Assembly (NCBI RefSeq): GCF_003600685.1
Contig: NZ_CP032084.1
Coordinates: forward strand, 1,612,001-1,676,000
Length of the DNA stretch: 64,000 nucleotides
Direction: 5' to 3'
Origin: Achromobacter sp. B7
GTDB lineage: Bacteria; Pseudomonadota; Gammaproteobacteria; Burkholderiales; Burkholderiaceae_B
Each line of letters opens with the position of its first letter. Position 1 is the stretch's first letter. Shown here piece after piece: positions 26,601 to 35,400 of this stretch. The notes below the pieces were generated by a model. It was not told the origin of the DNA and did no database searches. It saw only the letters and a program-made list of their open reading frames with translations. A program made the position numbers and the translations under genes.

Positions 26601-26945
26601 ATGGGTACAGCAAAATACGATCATCCCGGATTTGTCGCCGACACAGGCGCTGAAGGCAAATACCACGTCGGCATCTGGTGCCCGCACGGTTATCCCGCCC
26701 ACATCCACATTGGCCGGCCTGCGGAACGCGGTGATCCCCAAGCGCTGTTGCGCCTGCGCATCCCGGATGGCGTCTTCCAGTCCTTGCCCGATGATCCCGA
26801 AACCCTGTGCCGCCGGGCGCTGGGCCAAGCCATGGGCGCGGGCTTGCTGCGAACCGTGGCCGTGGACGGCGAATATCAGGAGCTACGTTTCGAGATGGAC
26901 GCCGAGCCCTGGTCGGGGCCCATGCAAGCTGCGGGTAACGCCTGA
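26601..26945 (+). CDS. small protein of unknown function
   Basis: 114 residues, soluble. The ATG at 26601 has a strong GAGGAGGG site upstream, so the 72-residue longer frame (which runs through the tRNA terminator) is rejected. It contains a Cys-Pro-His-Gly-Tyr-Pro-Ala-His-Ile-His cluster at about residues 24-33 that could bind a metal. Not recognised. It is followed after nine bases by the second copy of the repeat. Confidence 0.65.
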   Translation: MGTAKYDHPGFVADTGAEGKYHVGIWCPHGYPAHIHIGRPAERGDPQALLRLRIPDGVFQSLPDDPETLCRRALGQAMGAGLLRTVAVDGEYQELRFEMDAEPWSGPMQAAGNA

Positions 26946-26953
26946 GGGCGGAA

Positions 26954-27045
26954 GTTACCCACAGCGACTGTGGACAAGCCTTGGGATAGCCTTTGCGCAT
27001 GTCCGAATTGTCCAGTGATAACAAAGGCTTGGCGCCTGCGGTCAA
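26954..27045 (+). repeat. intergenic repeat element, copy 2
   Basis: Same conserved boxes as copy 1 at 23253-23344 at identical offsets: TTACCCACA (26955-26963), TGTGGACAA (26969-26977), CAAGCCTT (26975-26982), AAGGCTTG (27024-27031) and GCGGTCAA (27038-27045). The CCACAG/CTGTGG stem keeps pairing although the 2-nt centre differs. Confidence 0.85.
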
Positions 27046-27238
27046 TAAGTGGCCGGTGCCAGGCCTTTTTCTTTGCCCGATAGCGGCGTTGCGCTGACTC
27101 CGCGCGCACCCGCAAGCCGGTCAGGCGCCAAGCGCCATGCGACAATCCTTCCCGCGTTTTGTCGTCTGCGACTCGTTCCCACTTCTCCATGCACTGTCTT
27201 CTCTCTTTCCTTCCGCCCGCCATGATGGGCCGGCTGCC

Positions 27239-28501
27239 ATGACGAACCTGCACCAGGAGGCGTCCTCCACCGCGCCGCGCGTCGCGGTCATTGGCGGTGG
27301 ACCGGCGGGGCTGATGGCGGCGGAAGGCTTGGCCGCACAGGGCTTGCAGGTCGATGTGTTTGACGCCATGCCCTCTGTCGGACGCAAGTTCCTGATGGCT
27401 GGACGCGGCGGGCTGAATCTGACGCATAGCGAAGGCCCGAGTGCATTCCTGGCGCGCTATGGCGCGCGCGCGGATTACGTCGCGCCCTGGCTGCAAGCCA
27501 TGGACGCGACGGCGCTGCGCGAGTGGGCCCACGCACTTGGCATCGAAACGTTTGTGGGCTCGTCGGGCCGCGTATTCCCGCAAGAGATGAAGGCCGCGCC
27601 GCTGTTGCGCGCGTGGTTGGCGCGGTTGCGTGCCGGCGGCGTGCGTTTCCACATGCGGCACCGTTGGCTGGGCTGGCCGGAAGATCAGGCGATGTCCCCG
27701 CAAACGCTGCGCTTCGAGACGCCCGACGGGGTCCGGACGTGGGCGGCGGATGCGCTTGTGTTGGCGGTGGGCGGCGGAAGCTGGGCCAAGCTGGGATCGG
27801 ATGGCGCCTGGGTGCCGGGATTGCGGGCGCACGGCGTGCCTGTTGCGCCACTGCGCCCGGCCAACTGTGGCTTCGACGTGGCGTGGTCCGCGCACTTTGT
27901 TGAGCGTTACGCGGGCCAGCCCGTCAAGTCGGTGTCCATGTCGTGCGCCGCGATGCCGACGCGGCAAGGCGAATTCGTGGTGTCCGCAAGCGGTATCGAA
28001 GGCAGCCTGGTGTATGCGCTGTCCGCGGCGTTGCGCGATGAAATCGACCGATCCGGCCGCGCGGTCGCGATGCTGGACCTGGCGCCCGACTGGACGCAGG
28101 ACAAAGTCAACGCAGCCGTCATACATCCACGCGGTGCGCGGTCCATGTCCAGCCACCTGCAAAGCCGCATGGGGTTGACCGGCGTGAAGGCGGGCCTGCT
28201 GCGCGAATGCGCGACGGCGGAAGACTTCAAGGACCCGGCTCGGTTAGCCATGCGCATCAAGGCACTGCCGGTGATGCTGTTGCGGCCGCGTCCCATGGAC
28301 GAAGCCATCAGCACGGCGGGCGGCGTGGCGTTTGATGCGGTGTCGGCGGGTCTGATGCTGGAATCGGCGCCCGGCGTGTTCTGCGCGGGCGAAATGCTGG
28401 ACTGGGAAGCGCCGACGGGAGGCTATCTGCTGACGGCCTGCGTGGCCAGTGGCGTGGTCGCCGCACAGGGCGTGCGCGCATACCTGGCTGGCCAGCGCTA
28501 A
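27239..28501 (+). CDS. HI0933/YhiN-family flavoprotein
   Basis: FAD-dependent NAD(P)-type oxidoreductase-like protein, 420 residues from this ATG. The FAD loop is VAVIGGGPAGLMAAEGLA at the N-terminus, the family segment VGRKFLMAGRGGLNLTHSE follows, and the C-terminus has FCAGEMLDWEAPTGGYLL. This matches the TIGR03862-like subgroup. The physiological reaction of the family is not established. A start at 27137 is possible but adds non-conserved sequence; neither start has a good ribosome site. Confidence 0.85.
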   Translation: MTNLHQEASSTAPRVAVIGGGPAGLMAAEGLAAQGLQVDVFDAMPSVGRKFLMAGRGGLNLTHSEGPSAFLARYGARADYVAPWLQAMDATALREWAHALGIETFVGSSGRVFPQEMKAAPLLRAWLARLRAGGVRFHMRHRWLGWPEDQAMSPQTLRFETPDGVRTWAADALVLAVGGGSWAKLGSDGAWVPGLRAHGVPVAPLRPANCGFDVAWSAHFVERYAGQPVKSVSMSCAAMPTRQGEFVVSASGIEGSLVYALSAALRDEIDRSGRAVAMLDLAPDWTQDKVNAAVIHPRGARSMSSHLQSRMGLTGVKAGLLRECATAEDFKDPARLAMRIKALPVMLLRPRPMDEAISTAGGVAFDAVSAGLMLESAPGVFCAGEMLDWEAPTGGYLLTACVASGVVAAQGVRAYLAGQR

Positions 28502-28529
28502 GGCTGGCCGCCCGCTCTTGGCGCTGCCT

Positions 28530-28937
28530 TCAAGACCCCGACGGGTAGGGAGACATGCCCACCGGCGCGCGCGGAGCCAGGTCGCCGACCACATGGCCGA
28601 CCACCGGGGGCGCGCCTTCTTCGGGCTGCGTAATGATGCCGATCACGCGTGTGATGGCGCTGGCGGGAATGCCGGTGCCGTGCGCCGGATCTTGCACCAA
28701 TTGCCACACGGTGGCGTCGGCGGGGCCGGCGTCCGTCATGGTTTCGATGGAAGAATCCAGGCAGCTGCGCGCAAAGAAGGACCAGTCCGATGCGCTGCAA
28801 GGCAAGCCGTGTGCCGTGGCCAATCGCGCCAAGGCCAGAGGTGCATCCGCCTGGCTCGCGGCATGCTGGGCGGCCGAGCCCAGCGTGACGTCAAGGGACA
28901 GCAAGCGGAGAAACTCTACGACGTTGTCTGAATTCAT
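28530..28937 (-). CDS. Nif11-like small protein
   Basis: 135 residues. The first about 55 residues (VVEFLRLLSLDVTLG, then ALARLATAHGLPCSASDW) follow the pattern of the Nif11 domain, found as leader region in one class of peptide natural-product precursors and as a stand-alone domain in other proteins. The C-terminal half is Pro/Gly/Val rich without a Cys-rich core. No maturation enzyme is nearby. It lies 13 bp downstream of another small unknown on the same strand, so they probably form an operon. Family call is by eye and moderate. Confidence 0.55.
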   Translation of the reverse strand: MNSDNVVEFLRLLSLDVTLGSAAQHAASQADAPLALARLATAHGLPCSASDWSFFARSCLDSSIETMTDAGPADATVWQLVQDPAHGTGIPASAITRVIGIITQPEEGAPPVVGHVVGDLAPRAPVGMSPYPSGS

Positions 28938-28950
28938 TGTGGGTCTCCTG

Positions 28951-29310
28951 TCAGCCGGGGCTTTGTCCCAGCATCGACACTAGCGATTTCTTCAGGCGCG
29001 CCGAAAAGATCGGCACCGTGTGCGACACGCCATTGCGGTCGACGCCTTCTTTCAGCTCAACGGACTGCCCCAGGAAAATCTCGGGCGCGGCGTTGATGTC
29101 GTTGTAGCGGGCAAGCAGTTCATTGACATGGCTTTGTGCGTCGGCAAGGGTGCTGCTGTCGGCAAGCTTGCCCGCCGCGTGGGCCTGCAGAATACGGTGC
29201 AGATCGTCGATAAACAGCGCCAAAGCCGCTTGTCCGCGGCACTGCGGCTGTTCCCAGCCCCAGCCCTGTGGGCCGGCGCCAGCGTTCTGCGATACGGGTT
29301 TTTTGTTCAT
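28951..29310 (-). CDS. small protein of unknown function, partner of the Nif11-like gene
   Basis: 119 residues, soluble, with a Gly/Trp-rich N-terminus (GAGPQGWGWEQPQCRG) followed by a helical region and a basic C-terminus. No recognised domain or signal. It is the upstream gene of a two-gene unit with the Nif11-like protein, so a joint role is likely but unknown. Confidence 0.6.
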   Translation of the reverse strand: MNKKPVSQNAGAGPQGWGWEQPQCRGQAALALFIDDLHRILQAHAAGKLADSSTLADAQSHVNELLARYNDINAAPEIFLGQSVELKEGVDRNGVSHTVPIFSARLKKSLVSMLGQSPG

Positions 29311-29584
29311 TTGCGAATCCTAATCCATTGCAGGCAAATACGCGACACCGCGCCGGGACGGGGTTGTCACGGCAGCGTAAGGGCGGTTACGGGGTTTGGT
29401 CCGGCCGGGTTACAAAGTGCGGCCAACGGCCCGCAGCCTGGCTGGCGGCCGAATTGTAGGCGCGAATTTGTAGGCCCGATGCGACACCTGCTGCAAGCTG
29501 GCTGTCAGGGCGTCCCGGTGGTGCGCAACTCTGTCCCTTTGCGGTATGCTGGCTTCGGTTTTCACGCCCAGACAGGAGATGTTT

Positions 29585-29713
29585 ATGAAAAACAAAGTTG
29601 TTCTCGTCATGCTGCTTTCGATCGCCGCGCTTTCGGCGGGCTGCAATACTGTTGCGGGCGCCGGCAAGGATATTCAACGAGGCGGTGAGAAGATCGAAGG
29701 CGCTGCGAAGTAA
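29585..29713 (+). CDS. entericidin-like small lipoprotein
   Basis: 42-residue lipoprotein. It has a hydrophobic signal with a lipobox ending at Cys20 (SAGC), then NTVAGAGKDIQRGGEKIEGA, which is the entericidin A/B pattern (NTxxGxGxDIxxxGxxI). AGGAG at 29574-29578 is six bases before the ATG. Entericidins are stress-linked membrane lipoproteins; the family function is poorly defined. A long-stem terminator follows at 29747. Confidence 0.9.
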   Translation: MKNKVVLVMLLSIAALSAGCNTVAGAGKDIQRGGEKIEGAAK

Positions 29714-29746
29714 GACCGCAACGCCGAGTTGCTGATGAGTCAGCCC

Positions 29747-29791
29747 AAGGCCACGCGCGAAATGCCCAGGCATTTCCCGCGTGGCCTTTTT
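29747..29791 (+). terminator. terminator after the entericidin-like gene
   Basis: An 11-bp outer stem (29747-29757 with 29778-29788) and an 8-bp inner stem (29759-29766 with 29769-29776) are separated by one C-C mismatch. T5 follows. Confidence 0.9.
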
Positions 29792-29841
29792 GCGGCCGCT
29801 GGCATAATCGCAAAAGTCAGAATTTCAATGCGGGAAGAATC

Positions 29842-30273
29842 ATGCGCAAGTCTGTATGGGTGGGTGTAACGCTGGCAGTGCTGTTGGCCGGCTGCGCGAG
29901 CAAGGGGGTTTACGAATCCGACGCCGTGCAAAAAGAGACCTTTAGCGTCGACACCAACTACCAGGCCGCCTTCCGCCGGGGCGGCGAATATGTGCGCACC
30001 TGCCACGTGAATGTGCAGCATCCGTATGGGGTGGCGTACGCGTGGCGCCACACCCTGGGCGAGAAGGGCGCGCCCGATGAAATCCAGGTCTACAAGGTGG
30101 GCGAACCCGCCAAGGTGCTGGAACTGATCTCCGCCGAGGCCGACGGCCCCGCCAAGTCCAAGGTCACGGTCACCGTGCTGGGACAGGGCCGCTGGGACGC
30201 GGCCGAAATCGCCGCCGCGCGCGCCTCGATTCAAAGCGCCACGCCGGCCTGCCGCGCCGGCAACGGCGGCTGA
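29842..30273 (+). CDS. lipoprotein of unknown function
   Basis: 143-residue lipoprotein with signal MRKSVWVGVTLAVLLAGCAS and lipobox LAGC (Cys18). The mature domain is small and mixed alpha/beta, with two further Cys (in RTCHVN and PACRAG) that could form a disulphide. No known family recognised. The next gene starts three bases after its stop, so they are co-transcribed. Confidence 0.8.
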   Translation: MRKSVWVGVTLAVLLAGCASKGVYESDAVQKETFSVDTNYQAAFRRGGEYVRTCHVNVQHPYGVAYAWRHTLGEKGAPDEIQVYKVGEPAKVLELISAEADGPAKSKVTVTVLGQGRWDAAEIAAARASIQSATPACRAGNGG

Positions 30274-30276
30274 TTC

Positions 30277-30687
30277 ATGGACGCCCGCAACCCGCAGCGT
30301 CGATCCTCGGGGATGTCTTTTGCGTTGCTCGCGGGCGGCTTCCGATTTTTGGGCTGGCTCAACGGCGCATCCGCGCTGGCGCTGGTCGCGTTCTCGCTGG
30401 GCATCGTGGGCGGCGACATCGCGGCGCCCGATCTGCAATTGCCGTTGGCACTGTTCCTGGCCGGCTTGTTGACCTCTTGCATGGGCCTGTTGTTCGGCTA
30501 CCTGGCGCAGGTCAGCTTGTTGCGACAGGGCGACATCGGCCACGTCACACGGGGCCACTGGCCGGCGCAGCTGCTGGCGATGATCTGCTATCTGTTGGGC
30601 GCATTGGCGTTCTGCGCGGGCTGCTGGTTTTCGCTGGGTCAGGTGGCGCCGGGGGCGCAGCAGAACACGTCCTACGCCAGCCGGTAG
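30277..30687 (+). CDS. small integral membrane protein
   Basis: 136 residues with three or four hydrophobic helices (GWLNGASALALVAFSLGIVG, LALFLAGLLTSCMGLLFGYL, LLAMICYLLGALAFCAGCWF). Unknown function. Tightly coupled to the upstream lipoprotein gene. Confidence 0.7.
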   Translation: MDARNPQRRSSGMSFALLAGGFRFLGWLNGASALALVAFSLGIVGGDIAAPDLQLPLALFLAGLLTSCMGLLFGYLAQVSLLRQGDIGHVTRGHWPAQLLAMICYLLGALAFCAGCWFSLGQVAPGAQQNTSYASR

Positions 30688-30784
30688 ACCATGGGGCCGC
30701 GTCCCCATCGGCCGCTGCCAAGGCGTGCTGCCCGGGCGGCCGTGGCGCGGAAATAACAAGGGTAAACCCTTGTACGCAAAAATA

Positions 30785-30814
30785 TTGGACTTGCACTTGT
30801 GTTGGGAATAATAT
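30785..30814 (+). promoter_or_regulatory. probable promoter of the ATCase gene
   Basis: TTGGAC (30785-30790) and TAATAT (30809-30814) with an 18-bp spacer lie 40 bp before the start codon, in an AT-rich patch unusual for this region. Confidence 0.6.
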
Positions 30815-30853
30815 GCGCGCTGCGTATATAAATCCTCTTTCTCGGGGCCCGTC

Positions 30854-32146
30854 ATGACCATCTCCCAGCAAGCCTTCCTGCGCGACGCCATGCGACGTCT
30901 GAACCTTACGCGCGACGTGTTCGCGACGCGCATCGGTGTCAAACGCCGGGCGCTGGACACGTGGTTGCTGCCCGAGGGGTCGCAAGAATTTCGCGCCATG
31001 CCGGAAGTGGTGCAGCGCTTTGTCAGCGAGATCGTCCAAAACGGCGTGCTGCTGGAAAAATATACGCAAAGCGTACAAGACGGCCCCCTGCGTGAAAGGA
31101 TCGCCGTGGAAGGCAAGAACCAGTTGCTGTCAGTGGACCAGTTCACCCGCGAATCGGTTGAAGACCTGTTCCGAGTGGCCGACATGATGCAGCCCATCGC
31201 GCGCCGCCAGAAAGTGTCGCGCGTGCTGGAAGGCGCCGTGCTGGGCAACCTGTTTTTTGAAGCCAGCACCCGCACCCGCGTCAGCTTCGGCTCGGCATTC
31301 TGCCGCTTGGGCGGTTCGGTGTGCGACACCACGGGCTTCACGTTTTCGTCGATGGCCAAGGGTGAGTCGATCTATGACACCAGCCGCGTCATGAGCGGCT
31401 ATGTAGACGCCATGGTGATCCGCCACCCCGAGCAAGGTTCGGTTGCGGAATTCGCGCGCGCCACCAACATTCCGGTGGTGAACGGCGGCGACGGCCCGGG
31501 CGAACACCCCAGCCAGGCCCTGCTGGACCTGTACACGATCCTGACGGAATTTTCGCGCCTGGGTAAGTTGCTGGATGGCGCGCACATCGCCATGGTCGGC
31601 GACTTGAAGTATGGCCGTACCGTGCATTCGCTGATCAAGCTGATGGCGCTGTACAAGAACGTGAAGTTTTCGCTGGTGTCGCCCAAGGGGCTGGAGATGC
31701 CCAGCTACATCATTGAGCAGGCCAGCCGCAACGGCAACATCATCGAGCAGAAGACGTCGCTGGCTGAAGGCCTGGCGGGCGCGGATGTGATCTACGCGAC
31801 GCGCGTGCAGAAAGAGCGCTTCGCCAACGAGGAAAACGAAGGCTACACGCCCGATTTCCAGATCAACCGCGCCATCATCGACGCGTATTGCAGCCCGGAA
31901 ACCATCGTCATGCACCCGCTGCCGCGCGACAGCCGACCGGGCGCCAACGACCTGAGCGTGGACCTGAATCATGATCCGCGCCTGGCCATCTTCCGCCAGA
32001 CGGACAACGGCATTCCGATCCGCATGGCGATCTTCGCGGTGCTGCTGGGCGTTGAAGGGCTGGTGCAGCATTCGCTGCGCGACGTCACGTGGCAGCATCC
32101 GTCGCACGTGGGCCCGGACGATTCGGTCTTCCACGGCCTGGAATAA
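30854..32146 (+). CDS. pyrB: aspartate carbamoyltransferase with N-terminal HTH-like extension
   Basis: Catalyses carbamoyl phosphate plus aspartate to carbamoyl aspartate, the first committed pyrimidine step. The catalytic part is of E. coli type: FFEASTRTRVSFGSAF (carbamoyl-phosphate loop), IRHPEQG, GDGPGEHPSQALLDLYTI, GDLKYGRTVHSL and MHPLPR. The protein is 430 residues, about 120 more than a plain catalytic chain. The extra N-terminus (RDAMRRLNLTRDVFATRIGV, then KRRALDTWLLP) looks like a Cro-type helix-turn-helix, followed by a helical linker. No pyrI regulatory-chain gene follows. DNA binding or oligomerisation by the extension is inference. Confidence 0.92.
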   Translation: MTISQQAFLRDAMRRLNLTRDVFATRIGVKRRALDTWLLPEGSQEFRAMPEVVQRFVSEIVQNGVLLEKYTQSVQDGPLRERIAVEGKNQLLSVDQFTRESVEDLFRVADMMQPIARRQKVSRVLEGAVLGNLFFEASTRTRVSFGSAFCRLGGSVCDTTGFTFSSMAKGESIYDTSRVMSGYVDAMVIRHPEQGSVAEFARATNIPVVNGGDGPGEHPSQALLDLYTILTEFSRLGKLLDGAHIAMVGDLKYGRTVHSLIKLMALYKNVKFSLVSPKGLEMPSYIIEQASRNGNIIEQKTSLAEGLAGADVIYATRVQKERFANEENEGYTPDFQINRAIIDAYCSPETIVMHPLPRDSRPGANDLSVDLNHDPRLAIFRQTDNGIPIRMAIFAVLLGVEGLVQHSLRDVTWQHPSHVGPDDSVFHGLE

Positions 32147-32282
32147 GCGGCGTCATAAGCCGCGATACCGCCGCCGCGCGTGGGCCCCTCTAGGGGCCCA
32201 CTTTCTTTTAGCGCATAATCCGCGCTGGTTTTTCGTCGCGTGTCGCTTTTGGCACGCGCGAAGTTTTTGGGGCGGATGATTT

Positions 32283-33704
32283 ATGTCTTCGAGCAAGACG
32301 GCGTTGCCGGTTTGGACAAGCGGCGCTGATCAAGCGTGCTACCTCAGCGCATCCAACGCGCAAGCGTGGGAAGCGGTCTACCAGTCAGTGGACGCCTACA
32401 CGCGCGGCCAGGTGGCCGCCGTGGTCGCGGACAGCGCCAAGGAACTGGTGGACGCGTTCTATTCGACCTTGCTGGCCGACGTTGAAGCCGGCCCGCGCCT
32501 GTCCCACGAGATCGTCTCGACGCGGCTGCACAAAGGCATGAAGCACTGGCTGCTGGGGCTGCTTTGCGTGCGCGACCAGGGCGATATCGTGGCATTGATG
32601 GCCACGCAGAAAAAGGTGGGCGAAGTGCATGCCCGCGTCCATATCCCGATCCATCTGGTGATGGCGGGCGCGCGCGTGCTGAAAAACGAGATTGCCGAAC
32701 GGCTGCGTGCCAGCGATCTGGACGGCATGGCTGCGTCCATCGCCACGCAATACGTTTGCAATCTGTTTGACCTGGCCATCGAGCAGATGAGCCGTGCCTT
32801 CATGCGCGACATCAACCGTGGCGCGCGCAACGACGAGGCCTACCGGCTGTTCGCGTTGGGGCAGAACATTTCCACCGAACGCGAGCGCCAGCGCGCCGCA
32901 CTGCTGGAGTGGAGCCAGGCAGTGCTGATCGGCCTGCATTACCGCGCGCCGGAACAGGCGCTGCCGCGCCTGGCGGCTTCGGAATTCGGCCTGTGGTTGC
33001 AGCACAAGGGCGGTGTGCTGTTTGAAAGCGCGCCTGCATTGCGCCAGATCACCGACGCGGTTGCCGAGCTGGACGACGTGGTGCTGCCCCGGCTGCTGAT
33101 GGACGACGGCGAGCGCCAGTTGTCGATGCCTGACCAGGTGCGGCAATTGCAGGAGCTGGTGGCGCGCATCAAGCATCTGCTCAATGGCCTGTTCGATATG
33201 GTGGCCGAGATTGAAAGCGGCAGCGACCCGCTGACCAACGTGCTGAACCGGCGCTTTTTACCGTCGGTCATTGGGCGCGAGATTGCCATTTCCAGCCGGC
33301 AGAGCAGCCTTTTTTCGGTGCTGCTGCTGGACATCGACCACTTCAAGGCCATCAACGACGCGCACGGGCATTCGGGCGGCGACCACATCCTGCGCCAGTT
33401 TGCCGAAGTGGTTCACCAGTCGTGCCGGTCCAGCGATTTTGTGTTCCGTTATGGCGGTGAGGAATTTCTGGTGGTGTTGGTGGACACCGGCCGGGAAGCC
33501 GCGCTGGCGGCGGCGCAGAAGCTGGGCGCCGAGATCCGCCGCCACGCGTTCACCATCCCCGAGGCGGGGGCGCAACGCATCACGGCCAGCATCGGGGTGG
33601 CCACCTTTGACGGCCACCCGGACTACGCCTACCTGATCGACCGGGCCGACAAGGCGCTGTACCAGGCCAAGCTGGCCGGACGCGACCGCAGCGTGGCGGC
33701 GTAA
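32283..33704 (+). CDS. globin-coupled sensor diguanylate cyclase
   Basis: 473-residue cytosolic oxygen sensor that makes cyclic di-GMP. The N-terminal sensor globin has a likely distal Tyr60 (AFYSTLL) and proximal His116 (VGEVHARVHIP), the same 56-residue spacing as in Bordetella BpeGReg. A helical linker joins it to a GGDEF domain with the active signature RYGGEEF and an I-site (RSSD) five residues before it, so product inhibition is expected. Length fits BpeGReg and E. coli DosC. By analogy oxygen binding raises activity and promotes biofilm. Single gene with a shared terminator downstream. Confidence 0.92.
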   Translation: MSSSKTALPVWTSGADQACYLSASNAQAWEAVYQSVDAYTRGQVAAVVADSAKELVDAFYSTLLADVEAGPRLSHEIVSTRLHKGMKHWLLGLLCVRDQGDIVALMATQKKVGEVHARVHIPIHLVMAGARVLKNEIAERLRASDLDGMAASIATQYVCNLFDLAIEQMSRAFMRDINRGARNDEAYRLFALGQNISTERERQRAALLEWSQAVLIGLHYRAPEQALPRLAASEFGLWLQHKGGVLFESAPALRQITDAVAELDDVVLPRLLMDDGERQLSMPDQVRQLQELVARIKHLLNGLFDMVAEIESGSDPLTNVLNRRFLPSVIGREIAISSRQSSLFSVLLLDIDHFKAINDAHGHSGGDHILRQFAEVVHQSCRSSDFVFRYGGEEFLVVLVDTGREAALAAAQKLGAEIRRHAFTIPEAGAQRITASIGVATFDGHPDYAYLIDRADKALYQAKLAGRDRSVAA

Positions 33705-33746
33705 GAGGGCGCGGCGGTTTCGTGCGCTCGCAAAATAGCCGCAAAA

Positions 33747-33774
33747 AAAGACCGCCCATTCATGGGCGGTCTTT
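33747..33774. terminator. bidirectional terminator between the cyclase and rdgC
   Basis: A perfect inverted repeat, AAAGACCGCCCAT with ATGGGCGGTCTTT, separates two converging genes; A- and T-runs on both sides. Confidence 0.85.
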
Positions 33775-33800
33775 GCTTGGGGCGTGATCCGCGTAAGCGA

Positions 33801-34700
33801 TCAGATCTTCTTTTCGCCGCCCAGCGCTTCGACCAATTCGGCCATCATCTTGGCCAGTTCGCCGGTCATGAGCATCATGTCGGAATCGAACTTTTCATCG
33901 TCGTTGGCGGCAACGCCTTCGTTGCCTTCCTTCAGTACGTCCAGCGGCGACACGCGCTTGACGTCCAGGCCTTCGGTCAGCACGAACGAAATGCGGTCGG
34001 CCCACGTCATGGCCAGGCGCGTGCACTGCTTGCCCGACTGGATGTGGCGGCGCACGTCGTCGGCGTCGATCGAGTGCTTCACGTAGCGGATGGCCGCGCC
34101 GCTTTCACCCGACGAACGCAGTTCGGTGTCCTGGTCGATGCTGAAGTTCGAGGGAGCCTCGTCTTCGGCCAGCCAGCCCGTCATGGCGGACGCGGGCGAT
34201 TGCGCCACGTACAGGTTTTCAAGCGGGAAGGGGTCCACGCACTTGGCCAGCAGGCCGATGACTTCGTCGGCTTTCGCGGAAGCGGCGGCGTCAATGACCA
34301 GCCAGTGGTTCTGCGGATCGATCCAGACGCGCGTGTCGCGATAGACGCTGAAGGCGCGCGGCAGCAATTCGTCAGTGACGCGTTCCTTGATTTCCTTCAT
34401 CTGCTTGCGGCCCGGCTTGTAGCCTTGCTGCTCTTCGATTTCCTGGGCGCGCGCCTTGGCGACCTGGTTCACGACGGTGCCCGGCAGAAGCTTCTTTTCC
34501 GCGCGCAGGCTAAGCAGGATCTGCCCGTTCACGACGTGGGCAAGCCCGCCGTTTTCGCGCGGCGGGACCCAGCCCAGGCTTTGCATTTCAAGGTTGTTGC
34601 CCGCTTGGTAGGCGTGCCGCGCAAGCGTTTCTTCAAGCTGATCGCCAACGAGAGTCCACGGCGAGGAGAGGCGGTAAATCTTGAGGTTTTTGAACCACAT
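33801..34700 (-). CDS. rdgC: recombination-associated protein RdgC
   Basis: DNA-binding ring protein that limits RecA loading at forks. 299 residues, with the RdgC N-terminus [15 protein letters not shown], the NPxWxPPR-like [10 protein letters not shown] segment and the [16 protein letters not shown] basic patch. Length is standard. Transcribed alone from 34700 toward the shared terminator. Its presence near recA (5 kb away) is coincidental rather than operonic. Confidence 0.95.
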   Translation of the reverse strand: MWFKNLKIYRLSSPWTLVGDQLEETLARHAYQAGNNLEMQSLGWVPPRENGGLAHVVNGQILLSLRAEKKLLPGTVVNQVAKARAQEIEEQQGYKPGRKQMKEIKERVTDELLPRAFSVYRDTRVWIDPQNHWLVIDAAASAKADEVIGLLAKCVDPFPLENLYVAQSPASAMTGWLAEDEAPSNFSIDQDTELRSSGESGAAIRYVKHSIDADDVRRHIQSGKQCTRLAMTWADRISFVLTEGLDVKRVSPLDVLKEGNEGVAANDDEKFDSDMMLMTGELAKMMAELVEALGGEKKI

Positions 34701-34851
34701 GAGCGTCGGCCAAAAGGGTTGATTCTATACGACGCGGCCGGTTTGCCGAAGTGCTGCAATACGGTTGCGACAGGCGACACGTTCTGTCACTGACATAGGG
34801 CGGGCGTTGCGTTAACTTGCGCGCACCGACATGGAATCGGAGAGGAAAAAC

Positions 34852-35061
34852 ATGAAAATCATTGGCGCCATCCTGATCGTCCTGGGCATTGTGGCTTTGG
34901 CCTACAAGGGCTTCAACTACAAGTCCGAAGAGACCGTTTTGCAGATCGGCTCGGTCAAGGCCACGGCCGAAACCGAGAAGTCGGTGCCGATCCCGATGTG
35001 GGCCGGCATTGCCGCCATCGTGGCGGGCGTGCTGGTTATCGGTGTGGGCATGCGCCGTTAA
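34852..35061 (+). CDS. small two-helix membrane protein
   Basis: 69 residues with hydrophobic helices at both ends (IIGAILIVLGIVALAYKGF and WAGIAAIVAGVLVIGVGM) around a short polar loop. GGAGAGG precedes ATG 34852. It resembles widespread small DUF3185-like proteins of unknown function, but I am not sure of the family. Own terminator follows. Confidence 0.75.
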   Translation: MKIIGAILIVLGIVALAYKGFNYKSEETVLQIGSVKATAETEKSVPIPMWAGIAAIVAGVLVIGVGMRR

Positions 35062-35083
35062 GCAGGCCCCGCATCCGCACAAT

Positions 35084-35112
35084 GATGGCCGCCTGGCGGC
35101 CATCTTTTTTTT
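35084..35112 (+). terminator. terminator after the small membrane protein
   Basis: GATGGCCGCC (35084-35093) pairs with GGCGGCCATC (35095-35104), followed by T8. Confidence 0.92.
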
Positions 35113-35148
35113 GGGCGCTGACTTTGTCGCGCTGACTTTTTCGCGCGG

Positions 35149-35184
35149 AAAAAAAAGCGGCCCGGCTCAATAAAGGCCGGGCCG
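35149..35184 (-). terminator. orphan reverse-strand terminator
   Basis: CGGCCCGGC (35158-35166) with GCCGGGCCG (35176-35184), followed on the minus strand by T8. No reverse-strand protein gene lies directly upstream of it, because another terminator (35372-35400) already closes the MHS gene. Confidence 0.85.
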
Positions 35185-35370
35185 GTACGGGAGCACACAA
35201 TACCGCGTCATAAAAGGCTCGCGGGGAACGCGGTATCGGTGTCAGAGCACTGGCCCTGCAATCGTCTGACAGGGGGATCAATCGTCATTCGATCTGAAGC
35301 AAGGCCGCAATCTGAGGCGCCAGTCTAAGCGCCAGGGTCTGACATCGTCCTGAAAATGCGCAGAAGTTTC
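35149..35370 (-). ncRNA. candidate small RNA
   Basis: A 220-bp stretch between two reverse-strand terminators has no ORF but several inverted repeats: ATACCGCG/CGCGGTAT (35200-35207 with 35229-35236) and GTCAG/CTGAC (35241-35245 with 35266-35270). Together with the orphan terminator this suggests a minus-strand structured RNA. No known RNA family was recognised and no promoter was pinned down. Confidence 0.3.
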
Positions 35371-35371
35371 G

Positions 35372-35400
35372 GGCAAAAAAAAAGCTCCATAAGGAGCTTT
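35372..35400 (-). terminator. terminator of the MHS transporter gene
   Basis: AAAGCTCC (35381-35388), ATAA loop, GGAGCTTT (35393-35400), then on the minus strand an unbroken run of T. It lies about 45 bp past the transporter stop. Confidence 0.9.

Noticed and set aside
35222..35290. tRNA-like stretch (AGAGCAC, CCCTG/CAGGG, ATTCGATC) in the 35-kb intergenic region
   Set aside because: The acceptor arms do not pair and the anticodon loop is too long. It may be a decayed tRNA or chance; not listed as a tRNA.
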